Positions 17,034 to 25,660 of a DNA stretch of 64,000 nucleotides are shown one piece after another. Each line of letters starts with the position of its first letter. Position 1 is the first letter of the stretch. Origin of the DNA: Heyndrickxia ginsengihumi (lineage in GTDB: Bacteria > Bacillota > Bacilli > Bacillales > Bacillaceae_C); NCBI RefSeq assembly GCF_011008565.1, contig NZ_JAAIWK010000015.1:25896-89895 (forward strand). Direction: 5' to 3'. Below the pieces are notes generated by a model that ran no database searches, had not been told where the DNA came from, and worked only from the letters and a program-made list of their open reading frames with translations. Position numbers and translations under genes: made by a program.

Positions 17034-17783
17034 ATGCTATATACGGTAAAAGAGGTTTCAAAAATTACTAAGGTAACGGTTAAAGCTTTACATCATTATC
17101 ACAAAATTGGACTTTTGTTACCGTGTAAAGTGAATGAGGCTGGCTACCGCTTTTATGGAACTAAAGAATTAGAACGATTGCAACAAATTTTATTCTACCG
17201 CGAATTAGATTTCCCCCTCAAAGAAATTAAACAAATATTAAATGGTGAACATGATCGATTGTCAATTTTGAACAGTCAAAAAAAGTTGCTTCAATCTCGT
17301 ATAAAAAAAATGGAGCGTTTAATTGACACAATTGATCAATCAATTTGGTACACCGCGAAAGGAGAACATATGGATCAAAAAGAAATGTTTAAAGGATTCA
17401 ATACTTCAGAAGAATGGACTGATGCATTACAAGAGCAAAATGAATATTTAAAGGAACATTATCAATATGATTTACTTGAAAAAAATGAGATTGATGTTCA
17501 AGAAATGAATGAATCAGCTTTAGAAGCAAAATGCTTTATAGAAAAGATGGCCGATGCATTGAAAAATGGTATAAAGCACAATGATGGGAGAATAAACAAA
17601 CTGATAGACAAGCATATTCATTTTTTAAATGATCACGGACATCAAACAAAGGCAGCTGATTTTGCAATGCAAACTCGTTTCTTTTTAAATGATGATTTCC
17701 ATAGGAATATGCTTGAATCACAACAAACAGGTTTATCTTATTATCTTTGCCTTGCCGCCGAGGATTTTGCATCTGTACAGTAA
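17034..17783 (+). CDS. MerR-family regulator with TipAS effector domain
   Basis: A 249-residue TipA/Mta-like activator. The N-terminal MerR winged helix (MLYTVKEVSKITKVTVKALH, YHKIGLLLPCKVNEAGYRFY) is followed by a coiled-coil dimer helix (about 75-115) and a C-terminal TipAS domain (from about 125: MFKGFNTSEEWTDAL ... HFLNDHGHQTKAADFAMQTR ... YYLCLAAEDF). TipAS domains bind antibiotics or other amphipathic ligands and trigger promoter opening. ATG 17034 has GTGAGGTGG before it; a longer frame from 16983 would start inside the -35 box. A terminator at 17807 closes the unit. No efflux gene is adjacent. Confidence 0.92.
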   Translation: MLYTVKEVSKITKVTVKALHHYHKIGLLLPCKVNEAGYRFYGTKELERLQQILFYRELDFPLKEIKQILNGEHDRLSILNSQKKLLQSRIKKMERLIDTIDQSIWYTAKGEHMDQKEMFKGFNTSEEWTDALQEQNEYLKEHYQYDLLEKNEIDVQEMNESALEAKCFIEKMADALKNGIKHNDGRINKLIDKHIHFLNDHGHQTKAADFAMQTRFFLNDDFHRNMLESQQTGLSYYLCLAAEDFASVQ

Positions 17784-17806
17784 TAATATTGAGGTATCTC
17801 AAAGTG

Positions 17807-17844
17807 AAGCCCCCATCGATCTAATATTCAGGGGGCTTGCTTTT
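17807..17844 (+). terminator. terminator of the MerR-family gene
   Basis: AAGCCCCC (17807-17814) pairs with GGGGGCTT (17831-17838), followed by GCTTTTTT. Confidence 0.8.
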
Positions 17845-17967
17845 TTGAACATAAGCTCAAACCGAATATCGTTCATCCATTGTTAATTTTGTTCAGTGTA
17901 TGGCGGCGAAAGTAAGAATCGTCTGTATGGAAACTTTTCTGTTAGTAAAGCTGTAGAGGAGAATGTA

Positions 17968-18495
17968 TTATTTTAATTCACTGATAGAAATTTGGAAAAT
18001 AAACCATAAAGTAATACTGAACACTACTCCAAAAAGCCAGGCGATGAAAGGAGAGTGTTTAAAATGAATTCTTAATGCAATAAACAAAGCAGTATCAAGT
18101 AACGCTGACCAATATATATTCCAGCCATGATGGTAACTAATACCCTTCCAACCGTAATGATTGATAAGCTCCATGCCAAAATAAATTAGGACAAAGAATA
18201 GAATATAAAGGATTTTCTTAATCAATCCTTTATTAGGAAAGTGATGAAGGAAAATTAGAACGGTAGATAAATATATGGTAAACATTCGAAACAATACAAT
18301 AAACGTATGATTGGGCAATAGCCGTTTATCAAATGAAGTGTTAAAGATCCACATCGGATGGTTAAATAGTAAGAATTGATAGCATAAATCCCAAAACGAT
18401 AGAAAGAGAAAAGTTGGATAATACTGAGATGAATTTCTCCAATCACCCCATTTCCATGCCGCTAATAACCAAGCTAAACCATAGATGATATGCAT
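17968..18495 (-). CDS. CBO0543-family membrane protein (copy 1)
   Basis: 175 residues, about five membrane segments. The family pattern is clear: AWLLAAWKWGDWRNSSQYYP near the start, NHPMWIF, LLPNHTFIVLFRMFTIYLS, and a C-terminal WSALLDTALFIALRIHF. Function is unknown for the family. GAGG lies seven bases before ATG 18495. It follows a second member of the same family with a 48-base gap, so the two form a tandem operon-like pair. Very AT-rich, as is its partner. Confidence 0.85.
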   Translation of the reverse strand: MHIIYGLAWLLAAWKWGDWRNSSQYYPTFLFLSFWDLCYQFLLFNHPMWIFNTSFDKRLLPNHTFIVLFRMFTIYLSTVLIFLHHFPNKGLIKKILYILFFVLIYFGMELINHYGWKGISYHHGWNIYWSALLDTALFIALRIHFKHSPFIAWLFGVVFSITLWFIFQISISELK

Positions 18496-18543
18496 ATGAA
18501 AACCTCGATGTACTAGAAATATTTTTTAATGATATCTTTATGA

Positions 18544-19017
18544 TTATTTGTGGACATGCTGCTGAATTGATTTTTTATAAAGCATTCTTATAAGTGACAA
18601 ATTTGATAGTAGTATGATGAAAATCACAGGATAGAGAAGTGCTGAATATAATAGCTTCCAGCCATTATAGTAAAAAAATGAAGTATGTAAAAACAGCCAT
18701 TCAAACATAATGGATATCATCGAACAAATGCCTATATATAGTATTTTTTTTAATATAGAGTATTGAAATGGGAAAAAGTTCAAAAATAGTATATTCACTG
18801 CTGGATACATGAAGAAAAGAATTGGGAGAATACTCCAGTCAGCACCTTTACGAAAATAACCAAAATAATCATATTTTAAATCTAAGAAAATGTTGCAAAT
18901 GCTTTCGAAATATAATGAAAAAAATGAAGTTGTATACATTTCCAACAGTGATAGATGTTTTTTCGAGAAAATAATGATTAACCAGAAAAGAAAAGTTATT
19001 AAGTAGGGAAGTATCAA
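18544..19017 (-). CDS. CBO0543-family membrane protein (copy 2)
   Basis: 157 residues, about five membrane segments, with the same layout as the neighbouring gene: FLDLKYDYFGYFRKGADW corresponds to the NHPMWIF part, then ILPILFFMYPAVNILFLNFF and the closing WKLLYSALLYPVIFIILL. The start is TTG 19017 with GAGG about nine bases upstream, a weak arrangement. The N-terminal KWGDW-type motif of copy 1 is absent, so copy 2 has diverged or lost its first part. Confidence 0.75.
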   Translation of the reverse strand: MILPYLITFLFWLIIIFSKKHLSLLEMYTTSFFSLYFESICNIFLDLKYDYFGYFRKGADWSILPILFFMYPAVNILFLNFFPFQYSILKKILYIGICSMISIMFEWLFLHTSFFYYNGWKLLYSALLYPVIFIILLSNLSLIRMLYKKSIQQHVHK

Positions 19018-19531
19018 AATATTAAGCCTCGACTTTCTTTATTTTCTCTTATTAGATAATCATATTATGTTACTTTTTTTATTTGTTATGCGAATGACTT
19101 CATGTTGTGAAGTTGGAATTGAACGGAACTTCGTAATAGTAAAATGAGTTAGTGATAAATTGGGAAATTAGGCCGATCATTTATCTTCAAACCTAAGTAA
19201 AAGTAATCGTCAGCAAAGCTAGAAACAATACTTCTAAATAACGATACTCCTGAAACACTGTATGTTACCTGTACAAGTTAGTACAAGAAGCTATTATAGG
19301 CAGACATGAATGATACGTGTTTAAAACAGGTGAACTTTAAGGGAATGTACTGATTTTAACTGTAAAGAAATAATGAATTGTATGTTGAGACAAATAGCCC
19401 CCAACAGCAAGCTGTTGGGGAAAGAGTTTTTGAGTTGGATAACTTAAGAAGTGGGAAAAAGCATTGAAGATCCATCGATTAATGTGAAGGACAGAATGAT
19501 GAACACTCTGTCCTTCTAAATATTGTGGTTA
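19018..19531. other. intergenic region with two hairpins
   Basis: CCCCAACAG (19399-19407) pairs with CTGTTGGGG (19412-19420) around a CAAG loop, followed by a weak T stretch. AAGGACAGA (19487-19495) pairs with TCTGTCCTT (19507-19515) and may end the minus-strand yjcZ-like gene. No gene is visible in these 514 bases. Confidence 0.5.
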
Positions 19532-19636
19532 TTAGTACAAACCACCGACGAATGAGGCACCTACGATAATTAAAAGGATAAATAACACAACGATTAAAGC
19601 AAAACCTAATCCATATCCGCCTGTTTCTGCACCCAT
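19532..19636 (-). CDS. YjcZ-family small sporulation protein
   Basis: 34 residues: [20 protein letters not shown], then LLIIVGASFVGGLY. The GGYG lead followed by [16 protein letters not shown] is the signature of the YjcZ family of tiny membrane proteins, common in Bacillus and often linked to sporulation. AAAAAGGAGGTGCGATAT gives a very strong binding site before ATG 19636. A second member lies at 51746-51949. Confidence 0.88.
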   Translation of the reverse strand: MGAETGGYGLGFALIVVLFILLIIVGASFVGGLY

Positions 19637-19873
19637 ATATCGCACCTCCTTTTTGTGAGGTTAGTATATTGTATGTGAAAAATAAATATCGGTTAAGCTA
19701 TTTATTTAGATTTCAAAAAATTACACGAATAAACTATTATAGAAAACGCTGGATTTAACTTAAACGTAACGTTTATTACTAGAAGGTAGAATGCTGGATA
19801 AAGGTGATGTCGGATCTAATATCAACATGTGCTGAAACGAAATAAATGCTTATTTTGCCACTTTTCATTCCTT
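19637..19873. other. divergent region between the yjcZ-like and mocR-like genes
   Basis: No gene, repeat or clear hairpin is seen. The mocR-like promoter lies at its right edge. Confidence 0.4.
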
Positions 19874-19903
19874 TTCAACTATTGACTGATAAACTGGTAT
19901 AAT
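19874..19903 (+). promoter_or_regulatory. extended -10 promoter of the mocR-like gene
   Basis: TGGTATAAT at 19895-19903 is an extended -10 box with a perfect TATAAT; TTCAAC at 19874-19879 is a weak -35 at 18 bases. Confidence 0.6.
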
Positions 19904-19955
19904 CGAAAGTACAGATGGGATAAATGAATCAGGCATAAGAAAAGGTTGATGTTAA

Positions 19956-21356
19956 ATGGATGAGCTCTTACCAAATTTAAGTAAAAAAGCAAAACAGCCT
20001 TTATACATACAGCTGTATAATTATATTAAAAAAGAAATTTTAGCGGGAAGAATAAAATCAAAAGAAAAATTACCTTCAAAACGAAAATTATCTCAGCATT
20101 TAGGAATTAGTTTAAATACCGTTCAGGCAGCATATGATCAATTATGTGCAGAAGGATTTATAGAAAGAAAACCTCGTCAAGGATTATTTGTTACATTGAT
20201 GGAGGAAGATCTATCCCCTTATCAGATGAATGAGCCGAAAATGGAAGTAATCAAAGTACATGAACAAACAACGATTGATTTTAATTCGGGGAAGGTAGAT
20301 ACAGCTCATTTCCCATTTACATTATGGAGGCAGCTAACTGTTCAGTCTTTATATAGAGAGCAAGGAAATTTATTTTACAATGGTGATCCTCAAGGAGAAC
20401 CATATTTGCGCCAAGAAATAGCAAAATATCTTTTCGCATCGAGGGGAGTGATATGCTCTCCAGATCAAATTGTGATTGGTGCAGGTACGCAATTATTAAT
20501 TGGTTTATTATGTTTAATAATTGGTAGAAATTTTACTTTTGCAATAGAGAATCCAGGATTTCATCGGATTAGAACAGTATTGCAAGATCAAGGAGTGAAT
20601 ACAGCATTCATTCCTCTCGATTACAATGGAATAGATGTACACCTGTTAAGCAATACGGATGCACATGTCGCATATGTTACACCGTCACATCAATTTCCAT
20701 ATGGAATGGTAATGCCCATTTCAAGAAGAATTGAATTATTAAAATGGGCAGAAGAGAGAGACGCATATATCGTAGAGGATGACTATGATGGCGAGTATCG
20801 CTACAAAGGCAAGCCGATTCCTTCTTTACAAGGACTAGACGCAAGGGAACATGTCATCTATTTAGGAAGCTTTTCAAAATCTTTAATTCCTTCGCTGCGT
20901 ATTAGCTATATGGTTTTACCTCCTGCTTTACTAAACAAGTATCAAGAGCGCTTCATGATTTATAAGCAGACGGTTTCCCGGCTCCATCAAGATACGCTTT
21001 TTCAATTTATGAAAGAAGGACATTGGGAAAGACATTTGAATCGAATGAGGACGCTTTATCGCAAGAAACATCATGTATTGCTTTTATCTATTAATAAATA
21101 TATGAAGAGTCATGTAAAGATTATTGGTGAACATGCGGGGCTTCATATTGTTTTAGAAGTAAATAACAGGATGTCCGAAAAAGAGTTAATTGAAAGTGCC
21201 ATCTACGTCGGGGTGAAAATATATCCACTATCCATTTATTATACAGATGTGGAAAAAGAATTGTTGCCAAAAGTAATATTAGGGTTTGGCGGTTTATCAG
21301 AGTCTGAGATTGAAAAAGGAATTCAACTAATTGCTGAAGCATGGAATATTTTATAA
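19956..21356 (+). CDS. MocR-family (GntR/aminotransferase) regulator
   Basis: A 466-residue MocR regulator: an N-terminal GntR winged helix (about 12-80, KEKLPSKRKLSQHLGISLNT) joined to a fold-type I aminotransferase-like domain that binds pyridoxal phosphate. The PLP lysine is in YLGSFSKSLIPSLRISY at about 308, and VEDDYDGEYRYKG carries the ring-contacting aspartate. PdxR and GabR are known members, controlling PLP synthesis or GABA use. MocR genes usually face their target; here the divergent neighbour is only a tiny yjcZ-like gene and the convergent one is yqhV, so the target may be elsewhere. Confidence 0.9.
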   Translation: MDELLPNLSKKAKQPLYIQLYNYIKKEILAGRIKSKEKLPSKRKLSQHLGISLNTVQAAYDQLCAEGFIERKPRQGLFVTLMEEDLSPYQMNEPKMEVIKVHEQTTIDFNSGKVDTAHFPFTLWRQLTVQSLYREQGNLFYNGDPQGEPYLRQEIAKYLFASRGVICSPDQIVIGAGTQLLIGLLCLIIGRNFTFAIENPGFHRIRTVLQDQGVNTAFIPLDYNGIDVHLLSNTDAHVAYVTPSHQFPYGMVMPISRRIELLKWAEERDAYIVEDDYDGEYRYKGKPIPSLQGLDAREHVIYLGSFSKSLIPSLRISYMVLPPALLNKYQERFMIYKQTVSRLHQDTLFQFMKEGHWERHLNRMRTLYRKKHHVLLLSINKYMKSHVKIIGEHAGLHIVLEVNNRMSEKELIESAIYVGVKIYPLSIYYTDVEKELLPKVILGFGGLSESEIEKGIQLIAEAWNIL

Positions 21357-21466
21357 AAAAAACATATTCCCCTCATTAAGTTCCCCACGATTAATTGTGT
21401 TCGCGTTAATTGACAACACGGATCGTGAGGAACAGCTACTCACAATAAGATGATTGTGCCTTTTGT

Positions 21467-21739
21467 TTATGAGCGAACACCATAAAAAATAAGTCCAACT
21501 CCAAGGAAAATCCAAACAATTTTTGTGAAAGAAACTTTGTCCACAATTCCTACAAGACCAATTGTCGTTGTTAAAATTAATACGAGAGGACCGATTAGTG
21601 AGAGAGAGCTGTTTATGATGATTGCTTTATCGATTGAATTAAATTTTAACATAAGAATTGCGGCAGTTACCTCAATTGTTCCAGACAATAGTCTTAATAT
21701 AGCCATGCCGAATACTGCTTTTTCAAATATAAAAAACAT
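21467..21739 (-). CDS. yqhV: YqhV (DUF2619) membrane protein
   Basis: 90 residues with about three membrane segments: FEKAVFGMAILRLLSGTIEV, LMLKFNSIDKAIIINSSLSL and the final VWIFLGVGLIFYGVRS. This matches the small YqhV/DUF2619 family of bacilli, whose genes often lie near spoIIIA; function unknown. ATG 21739 has GGAGG directly before it; a longer reading from 21766 would include that site. It converges on the mocR-like gene, with an imperfect hairpin (21380-21391 with 21422-21433) between them. Confidence 0.82.
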   Translation of the reverse strand: MFFIFEKAVFGMAILRLLSGTIEVTAAILMLKFNSIDKAIIINSSLSLIGPLVLILTTTIGLVGIVDKVSFTKIVWIFLGVGLIFYGVRS

Positions 21740-22089
21740 AATGACCTCCGAATCACAAAATCTCATACTGAATGAGCAACTTTATCTTAAATATATGCAA
21801 GTCCATTAAAGAAAATGAATGAGGAAAACCTTGTTAGTGACTCCGACATAGAGGATCAATTGCTTTGTAACGCAGACAAGAAAGCGTATTTGTGGGAGAA
21901 GGTTTACTGATATTACGAACATGCATATTCCCAAAATTTCGGGGGGCAACTACTCTTTTTTGTGAACTTTAAAGATGTATTTTAGTGAAAAAATGGCATA
22001 TTTTATGTGTAATTTAATGTATAGAGATAAGCTTTTTGTAAATATGTTTATTCAATTTTATTTGGAAATGAACTTAAAGGAGTTTAATA
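21740..22089. other. intergenic region, no feature seen
   Basis: AT-rich, with no gene carrying a binding site, and no repeat or hairpin of note. Confidence 0.4.
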
Positions 22090-22842
22090 ATGGCAGAGTT
22101 AACTTTAAAGCAATCAAAATGGGAATGGCTGGAAAACCGTACGATCATTTTGTCGCCAGTAGGTAGCTATGCCTACGGAACAAATACGGACGAATCGGAT
22201 AAAGATTATAAAGGAATTTGTATCCCTCCTATTGAATTTTACTTAGGGTTAGGGTCCTTTAATGAATATAGTACAAGCGGTGGAAAGAATTTTCGCAATA
22301 CAAAAGATGATGTGGATATAAGTATTATCCATATTAACAAGTTTGTGAAGGATGCGCTTAAAGGAGTTCCTAACAATATTGAAATTCTCTTTGTACGTCG
22401 TCAAGATTATTTAAAGGTCACACCGTTAGGAAGGGCGCTTATAGATCAACGTCATTTATTTTTATCGAAGCAAATTGAAAAAAAATATCGTGGATATGCA
22501 AATTCTCAAATTCAAAAATTAAAGAATAAAACACAGGGAAGAGAAGATTTAATTGATCGTTTTGGATACGATACAAAATGTTTTATGCATAGCATTAGAC
22601 TGATCACAAGTGCGATTGAAATATTAGAAACAGGAGATTTTTCTACTTTTCGTTCAAATCGAAGACTCCTCCTTGAGTGTCGAAAAGGAAACTATTCGTT
22701 TAAAGAAGCGCTCGAAATGATTACAATGTATGACCATCATTTAAAAATAGCAATGCAGAAATCGGAACTACCGGACTATCCTGATTATAATAAAGTGAAC
22801 GAGCTATTAATAGAAATAAATAGAAAGGGTTTACATTTTTAA
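22090..22842 (+). CDS. RlaP-type predicted nucleotidyltransferase
   Basis: 250 residues. The N-terminal pattern GSYAYGTNTDESDKDYKGIC (about 25-44) is the signature of the pol-beta-like nucleotidyltransferase superfamily in its RlaP (YcgL-type) version, with DDVDISIIHINKF giving the third acidic position. A helical C-terminal part follows. RlaP was named for its association with RNA ligases in RNA-repair contexts, but many members stand alone, as here. AAAGGAG lies before ATG 22090. The neighbour at 23010 is a tiny unknown gene. Substrate not known. Confidence 0.85.
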   Translation: MAELTLKQSKWEWLENRTIILSPVGSYAYGTNTDESDKDYKGICIPPIEFYLGLGSFNEYSTSGGKNFRNTKDDVDISIIHINKFVKDALKGVPNNIEILFVRRQDYLKVTPLGRALIDQRHLFLSKQIEKKYRGYANSQIQKLKNKTQGREDLIDRFGYDTKCFMHSIRLITSAIEILETGDFSTFRSNRRLLLECRKGNYSFKEALEMITMYDHHLKIAMQKSELPDYPDYNKVNELLIEINRKGLHF

Positions 22843-23009
22843 CGAAGGTTGAATGAACCTTTTCAACATATATATGGAAATACCAGTCTTATTTTTGAAG
22901 GAAAGAAGCTATATAAAGAAGTGATGTCATCAGCATCTTTGCAAAATAAAGATGAATAAAATAACCGCAACACGCATAAATCAAGACAAAGATCAAAAGG
23001 AGGAACTGA

Positions 23010-23165
23010 ATGATTATAAAAAAAAGAGTGTGGGAAGACGGAGATTTCGATGTGTATGGAAGGAAACGATTCAAGTACACTGGTTATTTTATTTTTGGGT
23101 TCATTCCAATATACATTAAAAGAGAAAGAATTATATATCGAGTAGGTGAGTCGGAAGATATTTAA
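23010..23165 (+). CDS. small basic hypothetical protein (51 aa)
   Basis: AAAAGGAGGAACTGA gives a strong binding site before ATG 23010. The protein (MIIKKRVWEDGDFDVYGRKR, then FKYTGYFIFGFIPIYIKRER) is basic at its start and centre with one short hydrophobic patch (YFIFGFIPIYI). I do not recognise it. It lies 167 bases after the RlaP-type gene on the same strand and is followed by a hairpin at 23230-23250. Confidence 0.65.
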   Translation: MIIKKRVWEDGDFDVYGRKRFKYTGYFIFGFIPIYIKRERIIYRVGESEDI

Positions 23166-23229
23166 TAAAAATCATGTATCTAAGTAATGAAATTTATTGT
23201 TTACATTTGCGTTTGCATTGCATAATAAA

Positions 23230-23250
23230 AGACGGTTATGAAAACCGTCT
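23230..23250. terminator. bidirectional terminator
   Basis: AGACGGTT (23230-23237) pairs with AACCGTCT (23243-23250); AAAA before the stem gives a U run on the minus strand, so it best serves the convergent secreted-protein gene. Confidence 0.65.
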
Positions 23251-23284
23251 CATGTTCATCATAGCTTTGAATGTTGCAATCGTT

Positions 23285-23899
23285 TTATTTTTGTTCTTGT
23301 ATGCCATCGTGGATCGTTCTTATTTCTTTAAATAATTTTCCTCTATCAATCTTTAATTGTTTTACAATTTCATGTGGGCTTTTACCCTCTTGATGAAGTC
23401 GCATAATTTGATCTAAATTTTTATTGCTTACTTTAGCGATGGCTGAAGCAAAGATCAAGAAATGGAGATCTTCATTTTTGGATACGTATTTCTGGATTGT
23501 CTGTTTAGAAGTATGATTGTAAGTCGCTAAATAGTTTATAATTTTATCCTTGTGTGTTGCGTAAAAACGATTTCTAGCCTCACGATGCTCTTTCTTAATC
23601 TTTTCAATATCAACTCCGAAATGTTTTGCTGTTTCTTTCCAAGATGGATGTTGTTTATGGTATTGCAAAATATTTTCTAATGTTGTTTTTTGCTTACTAT
23701 GCTCAGAGATAAAAAGAGCGTGAAAAATATCATGCTTGGAATAGCCCTTTTTCAATAGAGCATCTAATTCACTTTGTTTAATGATCAGACGATGATGCGG
23801 CTGCCCTTTTATTTCTGGTTCCGGACTTGCCTCTACAGATGCAACAGAAATAAATGCGCAGGTGATCATCACCATTAAGCTGAAAAGTATTTTTTTCAT
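23285..23899 (-). CDS. secreted helical protein of unknown function
   Basis: 204 residues starting MKKILFSLMVMITCAFISVA, a signal peptide with probable cleavage after SVEAS. The mature part is rich in lysine, histidine and glutamate and mainly helical. Two segments resemble each other: GYSKHDIFHALFISEHSKQK near 50 and NHTSKQTIQKYVSKNEDLHF near 125, as do HPSWKETAKHFGVDIEKIKK and GKSPHEIVKQLKIDRGKLFK. This suggests an internal duplication. I chose ATG 23899 with GGAGG ten bases upstream rather than the longer frame from 23950. Role unknown. Confidence 0.8.
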   Translation of the reverse strand: MKKILFSLMVMITCAFISVASVEASPEPEIKGQPHHRLIIKQSELDALLKKGYSKHDIFHALFISEHSKQKTTLENILQYHKQHPSWKETAKHFGVDIEKIKKEHREARNRFYATHKDKIINYLATYNHTSKQTIQKYVSKNEDLHFLIFASAIAKVSNKNLDQIMRLHQEGKSPHEIVKQLKIDRGKLFKEIRTIHDGIQEQK

Positions 23900-24222
23900 A
23901 AACACTTGCCTCCATTTCAAAATTTTGGTTACGCTAGTTAGTTTGTCCAAAATGTTTAATTCAATTATGAGAATTCACTAAGCTTTTTATGAAATTTTAA
24001 TGATAAAAGTCAATGTGAATAAAAAATAATAAATAGGAAATAATGGATAAAAGTTCAATTTGTACAATCTTTTTGGTACGATATGATTAAGGATTTCTTT
24101 TAATAGGATTTGTTTGTTTAATATTTCAGTTTTTATTAGGGAAAAACCTCAGAGTTCACTTTCAATATTTATTGAAATAAACAACATGTAATAGATCCTA
24201 TAAATAAAAAGGTAGGAAAGCA
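23900..24222. other. divergent intergenic region before miaA
   Basis: No gene, repeat or strong hairpin is visible. AT-rich promoter-like stretches exist but none stands out. Confidence 0.4.
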
Positions 24223-25173
24223 ATGGAAAAAGAAAAATTAATTGTACTAATTGGACCTACAGCCGTAGGAAAGACAGAGTTAAGCATTGCATTAGCAAAG
24301 CGATTTGATGCGGAGATTATTAGTGGGGATTCGATGCAAGTTTATAAAGGAATGGATATTGGGACAGCTAAAATTTCTGAAGAGGAAATGGGGCATATTC
24401 CACACCATTTGATTGATATTAAAGAGCCTGACGAATCTTTTTCAGTTGCAGAGTTCCAACAGCTTGTTCGCAATAAAATAAGCGACATACATAACCGCAA
24501 TAAGATGCCGATGATTGTCGGCGGTACTGGACTTTATATTCAATCCATTATTTACGATTATCAATTCTCAGATATTTCAGGTGATGAGGAGTATCGTACC
24601 CATCTTGAAAAAAAAGCAAAAGAAGAAGGAGCAGAAAGCTTATTTCAGCTCTTAAAACAAAATGATCCAGAAAGTGCAAAATCGATTCACCCCAACAATG
24701 TTAGACGGGTTATTAGAGCTCTTGAAATCTATCATTTTTCAGGGAAAACAGTTGCGGAATATCAAAAGACGCAAAAAAGAGAAGCACTATATGATATTGC
24801 TTTAATTGGATTAACAATGGATAGAGACAAGTTATATGAAAGAATAAACAAACGTGTGGATCAGATGATGGAACAAGGGTTACTTGAAGAAGTGAAAAAA
24901 TTATATGAGCGAAATATTCACGATGTTCAATCCATTCAAGCAATTGGCTATAAGGAGCTATATGCATATCTCGATGGTCGGGTAACATTGGAAGATGCAG
25001 TTGAGCAGTTAAAACAAAATACACGGCGCTTTGCAAAGCGTCAACTAACATGGTTTAGAAATAAAATGGATGTACAATGGTTTGATATGACAAATGAAAG
25101 TGAAAAAACAAAAAAATTTCAGGAGATTTCCGATTTTATAGCAGGAAAGCTCAAATTAAAATCGAATATTTAA
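24223..25173 (+). CDS. miaA: tRNA dimethylallyltransferase
   Basis: MiaA transfers dimethylallyl from DMAPP to A37 of tRNAs that read UNN codons. The 316-residue protein shows the P-loop GPTAVGKTELS at about 11-21, ISGDSMQVYKGMDIGTAK with the catalytic aspartate, PHHLIDIKEPDESFSVAEFQ, and VGGTGLYIQSI. The C-terminal AIGYKELYAYLDG and FAKRQLTWFRN complete the family pattern. hfq follows after 30 bases, as in B. subtilis. Confidence 0.97.
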   Translation: MEKEKLIVLIGPTAVGKTELSIALAKRFDAEIISGDSMQVYKGMDIGTAKISEEEMGHIPHHLIDIKEPDESFSVAEFQQLVRNKISDIHNRNKMPMIVGGTGLYIQSIIYDYQFSDISGDEEYRTHLEKKAKEEGAESLFQLLKQNDPESAKSIHPNNVRRVIRALEIYHFSGKTVAEYQKTQKREALYDIALIGLTMDRDKLYERINKRVDQMMEQGLLEEVKKLYERNIHDVQSIQAIGYKELYAYLDGRVTLEDAVEQLKQNTRRFAKRQLTWFRNKMDVQWFDMTNESEKTKKFQEISDFIAGKLKLKSNI

Positions 25174-25203
25174 TGTTAGAGAGAAAGAAGAGGAGGATAC
25201 AAA

Positions 25204-25431
25204 ATGAATAAGGCAATCAATATCCAAGATCAATTTTTAAATCAATTACGTAAAGAAGGTACCGTAGTAACGGTCTTTTTAATGAATGGATTTCAACTTC
25301 GCGGACAAGTGAAAGCATTTGATAATTTTACAGTTTTATTTGAAACAGATGGAAAGCAACAACTTGTCTTTAAGCATGCAATTTCAACGTTTACTCCACA
25401 AAAAAACATTCAAATTAATGTTGAAGAATAA
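25204..25431 (+). CDS. hfq: RNA chaperone Hfq
   Basis: 75 residues, the usual short form of Gram-positive Hfq. Sm1 is [20 protein letters not shown] with [16 protein letters not shown]; Sm2 is the signature FKHAISTF. Hfq forms a hexameric ring that binds A-rich and U-rich RNA. GAGGAGGATACAAA is the binding site. It is co-oriented with miaA and followed by a terminator at 25498. Confidence 0.97.
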   Translation: MNKAINIQDQFLNQLRKEGTVVTVFLMNGFQLRGQVKAFDNFTVLFETDGKQQLVFKHAISTFTPQKNIQINVEE

Positions 25432-25497
25432 ACAATTGTGTCATTTTTGATCATATCACGCTATTGTTTAACTATAAGTAAACATAAATTTTTATAT

Positions 25498-25538
25498 AAA
25501 AGAACTCATTTTTATTTGTGAAATGGGTTCTTTTATTG
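25498..25538 (+). terminator. terminator of miaA-hfq
   Basis: AAAAGAACTCATTT (25498-25511) pairs with AAATGGGTTCTTTT (25521-25534) with one wobble, followed by ATT. Confidence 0.8.
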
Positions 25539-25660
25539 TTTAATCAGATGCTCATATACTTCATGCATGAAGTAAAAAACTTTATACTGAAAAAAATGAT
25601 AGCGTCGTTACTATAATGAAAATATAGCGTTAGCATTAAAAGGATAATTGTGGAGAAAGG

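Noticed and set aside
22090..23165. Toxin-antitoxin module of the MNT-HEPN type
   Set aside because: The nucleotidyltransferase is of the larger RlaP type and the small neighbour has no HEPN motif (RxxxxH).
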